Assembly (NCBI RefSeq): GCF_030252325.1
Contig: NZ_CP126981.1
Coordinates: forward strand, 2,046,001 to 2,110,000
Direction of reading: 5' to 3'
DNA length: 64,000 nucleotides
Source: Candidatus Mycobacterium wuenschmannii
GTDB taxonomy: Bacteria; Actinomycetota; Actinomycetes; Mycobacteriales; Mycobacteriaceae
The position numbers were made by a program, and so were the translations under genes. Below, one piece after another: positions 60,779-64,000 of this stretch. Within the stretch, counting starts at the first letter, position 1, and each line of letters opens with the position of its first letter. The notes beneath the pieces were generated by a model that saw nothing but the letters and a program-made list of their open reading frames with translations, ran no database searches and had not been told where the DNA came from.

Positions 60779-61858
60779 ATGGCAGAGAGGGTCTTACGCG
60801 TCGCAGTCATATCGACAGGAGGTGTCGGCAGCATCGCGCTACGCGCGATCCACCGTCGTGCCCACGTCGACCTCATCGGTGTCTGGGTGTACAGCCCGGA
60901 AAAAGCCGGCCGCGATGCCGGTGAGGTCGTCGGCATCGGAAACATCGGCTTGACAACCACCGCCGACCTCGACGACATCATCAAGCTCAGACCCGACTGC
61001 GTGGTGTACGCGGCGATGGCCGCCGACATGGATGCGGCCGCGGTCCCCGACTATGTCCGTTTCCTCAGAGCGGGCATCAACGTTGTCACGACCAACACAC
61101 CGGGAATGATGTTCCCTGACAGATGGATTCCCGATCTAGCGGACCAGGTGCGTGCCGCGGCGCTCGCCGGCGGTGTCACGATCTACACCTCGGGTATCGA
61201 ACCGGGATTCGCCGGCGATCAGTTCGCCGTACTGCTGTCGACCCTGTCGAACACCATCCGGTCGGTCCGCGCACAGGAGATCTTCGACTACTCGGCCTAC
61301 CCCAACGAGTACTCGATGTTCGACGCGATGGGCTTCGGCCGTCCACTCGACTTCACGCCGCTGCTCGAGTTGGAGGGTGCACAGCGATTCGCATGGGGAC
61401 CACCTATCGGTCTGGTTGCAAGAGCCCTCGGCCTCGAACTCGACGAGGTTACCGAACGTTATGAGCGGGTGATCACGCCGCGCGACTTGCACGTTGCATG
61501 CGGACTGATTCCGGCAGGCACCTGCGGTGCCGTGCGCGCCCAGACGACCGGGGTCGTCGACGGCCACCCCGTCATCACCATCGAACACATCAACCGCATG
61601 GCTCCCGATCTGGCGCCCGAGTGGGCGGCGGCACCGCACGGCACCTACCGCATCGTCATCGAGGGCGAACCCCATATCCACTGCGATCTTCGCTTCGGCA
61701 CCGAACCGACCGCGCAGTCCGCGAACGACGATGCCATGGAAGCGACCGCGATGCGTGTGGTCAACGCCATCCCGTACGTCATCGATGCGGCACCCGGCAT
61801 CGCGACGTCACTGGACTTACCAATCACCGCGCCCCGCCACGCCTTGGATCTCGCTTAA
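60779..61858 (+). CDS. dihydrodipicolinate-reductase-like dehydrogenase, paralogue 2
   Basis: 359 aa; ATG 60779 with GGAGGAGC upstream. Rossmann start VAVISTGGVGSIALRAI, RDAGEVVGIGNIG, the central TSGIEPGFAGDQFAVLLS and the late VVNAIPYVIDAAPGIAT align with the genes at 6800 and 62613. NAD(P)-linked oxidation or reduction of an unknown substrate. Confidence 0.76.
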   Translation: MAERVLRVAVISTGGVGSIALRAIHRRAHVDLIGVWVYSPEKAGRDAGEVVGIGNIGLTTTADLDDIIKLRPDCVVYAAMAADMDAAAVPDYVRFLRAGINVVTTNTPGMMFPDRWIPDLADQVRAAALAGGVTIYTSGIEPGFAGDQFAVLLSTLSNTIRSVRAQEIFDYSAYPNEYSMFDAMGFGRPLDFTPLLELEGAQRFAWGPPIGLVARALGLELDEVTERYERVITPRDLHVACGLIPAGTCGAVRAQTTGVVDGHPVITIEHINRMAPDLAPEWAAAPHGTYRIVIEGEPHIHCDLRFGTEPTAQSANDDAMEATAMRVVNAIPYVIDAAPGIATSLDLPITAPRHALDLA

Positions 61859-61902
61859 ACGGTGGATATAGGGTTACGGGATTCGTTACCGCTGCGGATA
61901 TC

Positions 61903-62616
61903 TCAGTTGACGTCGTGGTCGTTCAGACCTACCAGGATCGAGCTCAGGTCGGCCGGCCGGGAAAAGAAGGGCGAGTGCCCACCGTCCAACTCGACGACGC
62001 GTGCGCCAATCCTGTCGACTGCGTTGCGGCGGGCCCAGCACTCCCCGACCGCGCGGTCGTCACGCATCAGGATGTAGACCGATGGTGTGTCAGGCCAACG
62101 CTTAAGCGGGCAGCGCTCGATGAACACCGTGAACGACTGGTGCCGCAGGTCGTTGAAAGCCTGCCGCGCAATGGATTCCGGACAGTCGTGGTAGAAGCCT
62201 GCGTGCACCGACTCCCAGGTGAGCCCGAACGGTCCCGTTCCGTGCTCCTGCGGCTCCGGAAACGTGATCGCGTCGGGATTGTCGGCGAGGTGTTCGGCGA
62301 ACGTCAGACCGGGCACCGGCAGCAGCCCGCCGACGAACACCATCTGGTGCACCGGGTACAGCGTGGCAAGCACAGGTGCGCACAACCCGGAGATCGAATG
62401 CGCGACAACGACAACGGTGTCGGCTGCCGGGCGCGCGCCGGATCCCTCGATCGCCTCGATCGCGACCCTCGCCCATTCGAGCGCTCCCGCTGAGTCGTCG
62501 TCGACCGGCAGTTCCGGAGCGACAACGCGATGACCATGTTCTGCGAGTTGAGTGCTGACCGCGTCCCAGCAAGAGCTGTGGTGCAGTCCACCGTGTAAGA
62601 GAACGAACAACGTCAT
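61903..62616 (-). CDS. alpha/beta-fold hydrolase
   Basis: 237 aa. The oxyanion HGG is in VLLHGGLHHSSCWD, the nucleophile elbow is VAHSISGL (Ser near 74), and a late His is in ELDGGHSPFFS. The size and pattern fit the esterase/hydroxynitrile-lyase-like group. It may cleave an ester or a carbon-carbon bond of a pathway intermediate. The ATG overlaps the upstream DapB-like stop by 4 nt. Confidence 0.88.
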   Translation of the reverse strand: MTLFVLLHGGLHHSSCWDAVSTQLAEHGHRVVAPELPVDDDSAGALEWARVAIEAIEGSGARPAADTVVVVAHSISGLCAPVLATLYPVHQMVFVGGLLPVPGLTFAEHLADNPDAITFPEPQEHGTGPFGLTWESVHAGFYHDCPESIARQAFNDLRHQSFTVFIERCPLKRWPDTPSVYILMRDDRAVGECWARRNAVDRIGARVVELDGGHSPFFSRPADLSSILVGLNDHDVN

Positions 62617-63716
62617 GGCTTGGTGCGCGAGATTCGACTGACGATCTCAGGACCGGACAACGGTGTTTCGATGACGCCGGGCGGGGCCGTCACCACGCTT
62701 GGAATGGCGTTAACCGCAGCCATCGCCGTGGCTGTGATCCCCGGATTGATGCGGTCCGCGCTGGACGCATCCAAATACAGCTCCAGGCTCATGCTAGGGC
62801 TGCCTTCGACGCGGAACACCATGCCGCCCTGTCCTTCACGCGAGGGCTTCGGCCAACGATCAGGCCATGGGGTCGAGCTCACCGTCGCAAAATATTGAAC
62901 TGCCACGACTTCCCGCCTGTCGACAACGCCGGACAGCCGCCAGCGGTGTCCACAAATGGTTCCAGACCGCACAACGCCGAGGGCCGTCGGCAAATCATCC
63001 GGCGCCAGCAATGTCTCCCAGTCCAGCTCCACCCCGTCCAGTTCAATCCCGAGTATGTCCGCGAGATAACGCACGACCGTCTCCCAATCGTGGTTTACCT
63101 TGCCCGACGCGATACGAGCCGGTATGTGGCCGTCCGGCTTACCGAATCCCATCGACTCGTGCAATACGTCCCAAATCGGATAAGACTTGTCCAGGTCGAG
63201 CGCGTATTCATCCATCCGGTAGGACTTCACTGCTCCCGCACCGGCGAGAAGTGCCGTCGGAATGTTCAAACTAATGAAGCCGGGTTCGCTACCGGTGGCA
63301 TAGAAGGTCGAATTTCCCTGTTTCGCAGCTGAATCGATCGTAGTACGCCAACGTTCGGGTGCCGCAGCGGGGTACACCATCGGAATCGTCGAGATCGTGA
63401 CGACGTTAATGCCCGACTCCAGCAGCGCGGCGATGTCAGCGATGGCGTCATCTTCGCGGCGGACTGCCGTCGCGCAGTAGGACACGCAATCAGGTTTCAG
63501 CGCAATGACGTTCGCCATCTCGCCGGTGGCGAGCACGCCGACATCGTCCAAGCCGCACAGCGTTCCCGCGTCAGTTCCGACCTTGCCTGGCGTCGAAACA
63601 TGCACACCGACAAGATCTAACGTTGGATCGAGAATCGTCGCCCGCAACGCCTCTCTGCCGGTAAGACCCGTCCCCATATGGACGACGCGATATCGGCCAA
63701 CCGATTTGGTGGTCAT
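62613..63716 (-). CDS. dihydrodipicolinate-reductase-like dehydrogenase, paralogue 3
   Basis: 367 aa. VVHMGTGLTGREALRATILDPTLDLVGVHVSTPGKVGTDAG is the Rossmann front; ATGSEPGFISLNIPTALL and AVNAIPSVVTAPPGVIETPLSGP parallel the two other copies. The catalytic details are unknown. It is coupled to the alpha/beta hydrolase gene. The upstream gene on the same strand is the membrane protein cut by the window edge, 30 bp away. Confidence 0.76.
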   Translation of the reverse strand: MTTKSVGRYRVVHMGTGLTGREALRATILDPTLDLVGVHVSTPGKVGTDAGTLCGLDDVGVLATGEMANVIALKPDCVSYCATAVRREDDAIADIAALLESGINVVTISTIPMVYPAAAPERWRTTIDSAAKQGNSTFYATGSEPGFISLNIPTALLAGAGAVKSYRMDEYALDLDKSYPIWDVLHESMGFGKPDGHIPARIASGKVNHDWETVVRYLADILGIELDGVELDWETLLAPDDLPTALGVVRSGTICGHRWRLSGVVDRREVVAVQYFATVSSTPWPDRWPKPSREGQGGMVFRVEGSPSMSLELYLDASSADRINPGITATAMAAVNAIPSVVTAPPGVIETPLSGPEIVSRISRTKP

Positions 63717-63746
63717 TCCACTCCTGACGAGGTTTCATCGTGCGCC

Positions 63747-64000
63747 TCACTTGTAAAACGGCCCCGGCTTACCGGCTTTCTCGAGATGGCCATAGGGGTC
63801 GTAGATCTTGCTGGTCGGAAAAGGGTTCTGTTCATAGGAGGGTTCGGACAATCCGGCAACGCGGAGGGCGGCCAACACTGCAAGCGGCACCGCGAAGGAC
63901 ACCAGAGCAACGGAGACCGATACGAGGAGCTGCCGGGTCAGACTGACGTTGTCGCCGCCACCACGCGCTGGGATGCGGCGGGCGATGCGGTTAATCAGCA
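63747..64000 (-). CDS. partial membrane-anchored protein, cut by the window end
   Basis: Reading the minus strand from the edge gives 83 residues ending at TGA 63747-63749. They comprise a basic stretch (LINRIARRIPARGGG), one hydrophobic span (LLVSVSVALVSFAVPLAVLA), then a soluble tail rich in Pro, Tyr and Lys ending GPFYK. The N-terminus lies beyond 64000. The family is not recognised. Its layout (basic lead, one span, short Pro-rich tail) recalls the bitopic protein at 30391, but no sequence similarity is evident. It probably heads the operon containing the DapB-like and hydrolase genes. Confidence 0.6.
   Translation of the reverse strand, partial: LINRIARRIPARGGGDNVSLTRQLLVSVSVALVSFAVPLAVLAALRVAGLSEPSYEQNPFPTSKIYDPYGHLEKAGKPGPFYK

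Noticed and set aside
9325..63716. Complete steroid ring degradation cluster
   Set aside because: No KstD, KshA/B, HsaA-D, ring-cleavage dioxygenase or IpdAB genes are present; only side-chain-type functions are seen.
1..64000. CRISPR arrays, tRNA/rRNA genes, insertion sequences, integrase or attachment sites
   Set aside because: No regular repeat-spacer pattern, cloverleaf-like segment, transposase frame or long direct repeat was found by reading, although short att sites could be missed.

Overview
The window looks like chromosomal (or large-plasmid) DNA of an environmental actinobacterium, most likely a Mycobacterium/Mycolicibacterium relative. The pointers are high GC, GTG starts, many 4-nt ATGA/GTGA stop/start overlaps, dense FadD/FadE/EchA paralogues, F420-type LLM oxidoreductases, several apparently leaderless starts, and an operon laid out like the mycobacterial igr (cholesterol side-chain) operon. 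No rRNA, tRNA, CRISPR array, intact insertion sequence, integrase or replication origin was seen.

Layout. (1) 1-3444 is an accessory block. It holds a TIR-TPR protein, a coupled partner gene broken by an in-frame TAA, and an AlbA_2/Schlafen-type protein, and it resembles a degraded defence locus. (2) 3638-19499 holds CoA-dependent catabolism: acyl-CoA synthetase, F420/LLM oxidoreductase, nitroreductase, DapB-like dehydrogenase, enoyl-CoA hydratases, acyl-CoA dehydrogenases (ACADs), a TetR regulator, an amidohydrolase, an operon with TauD-type dioxygenase, 2-hydroxyacid dehydrogenase and HpcH/HpaI aldolase, and an Ltp2-like aldolase with a DUF35 partner. (3) 19523-29271 holds two synthetases, an MFE-type SDR, four crotonases, an ACAD and a double-hotdog hydratase. 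(4) 29362-32199 encodes two very small membrane proteins, a polytopic membrane protein, a bitopic protein, a degenerate SDR and an active SDR. (5) 32404-44135 holds three amidohydrolase paralogues, paired ACADs, a synthetase, LLM enzymes (one truncated), an isochorismatase-fold protein and a MaoC hydratase. (6) 44147-48003 holds a fused double CoA-transferase and an aldehyde dehydrogenase. (7) 48245-54973 is an igr-like operon: P450, ACAD, split ChsH2-like hydratase (hotdog + DUF35), ACAD, ChsH1-like hydratase, Ltp2-like aldolase, TetR. (8) 54970-63749 holds a second P450, a CoA-transferase, NTF2-fold proteins, a synthetase, two more DapB-like dehydrogenases, a hydrolase, and a membrane protein cut by the window edge.

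How it fits together (inference). The genes suggest uptake and oxidation of a hydrophobic alicyclic, terpenoid or steroid-like compound. P450s and an aldehyde dehydrogenase would make an acid, FadD enzymes or CoA-transferases would make the CoA ester, heteromeric ACADs and hydratases would run beta-oxidation, and Ltp2/DUF35 aldolases would cut a branched side chain. No ring-cleavage dioxygenase or steroid A/B-ring gene is present, so the substrate is unknown.

The most striking non-coding signal is a 16-bp dyad, GAGAA-N6-TTCTC. It occurs perfectly at three divergent promoters (7946, 39013, 59049) and with one mismatch at four more sites. At three places its right arm lies exactly 17 bp upstream of a TATCCT/TATCAT -10 box. 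This looks like the operator of one TetR-type regulator controlling most of the window.
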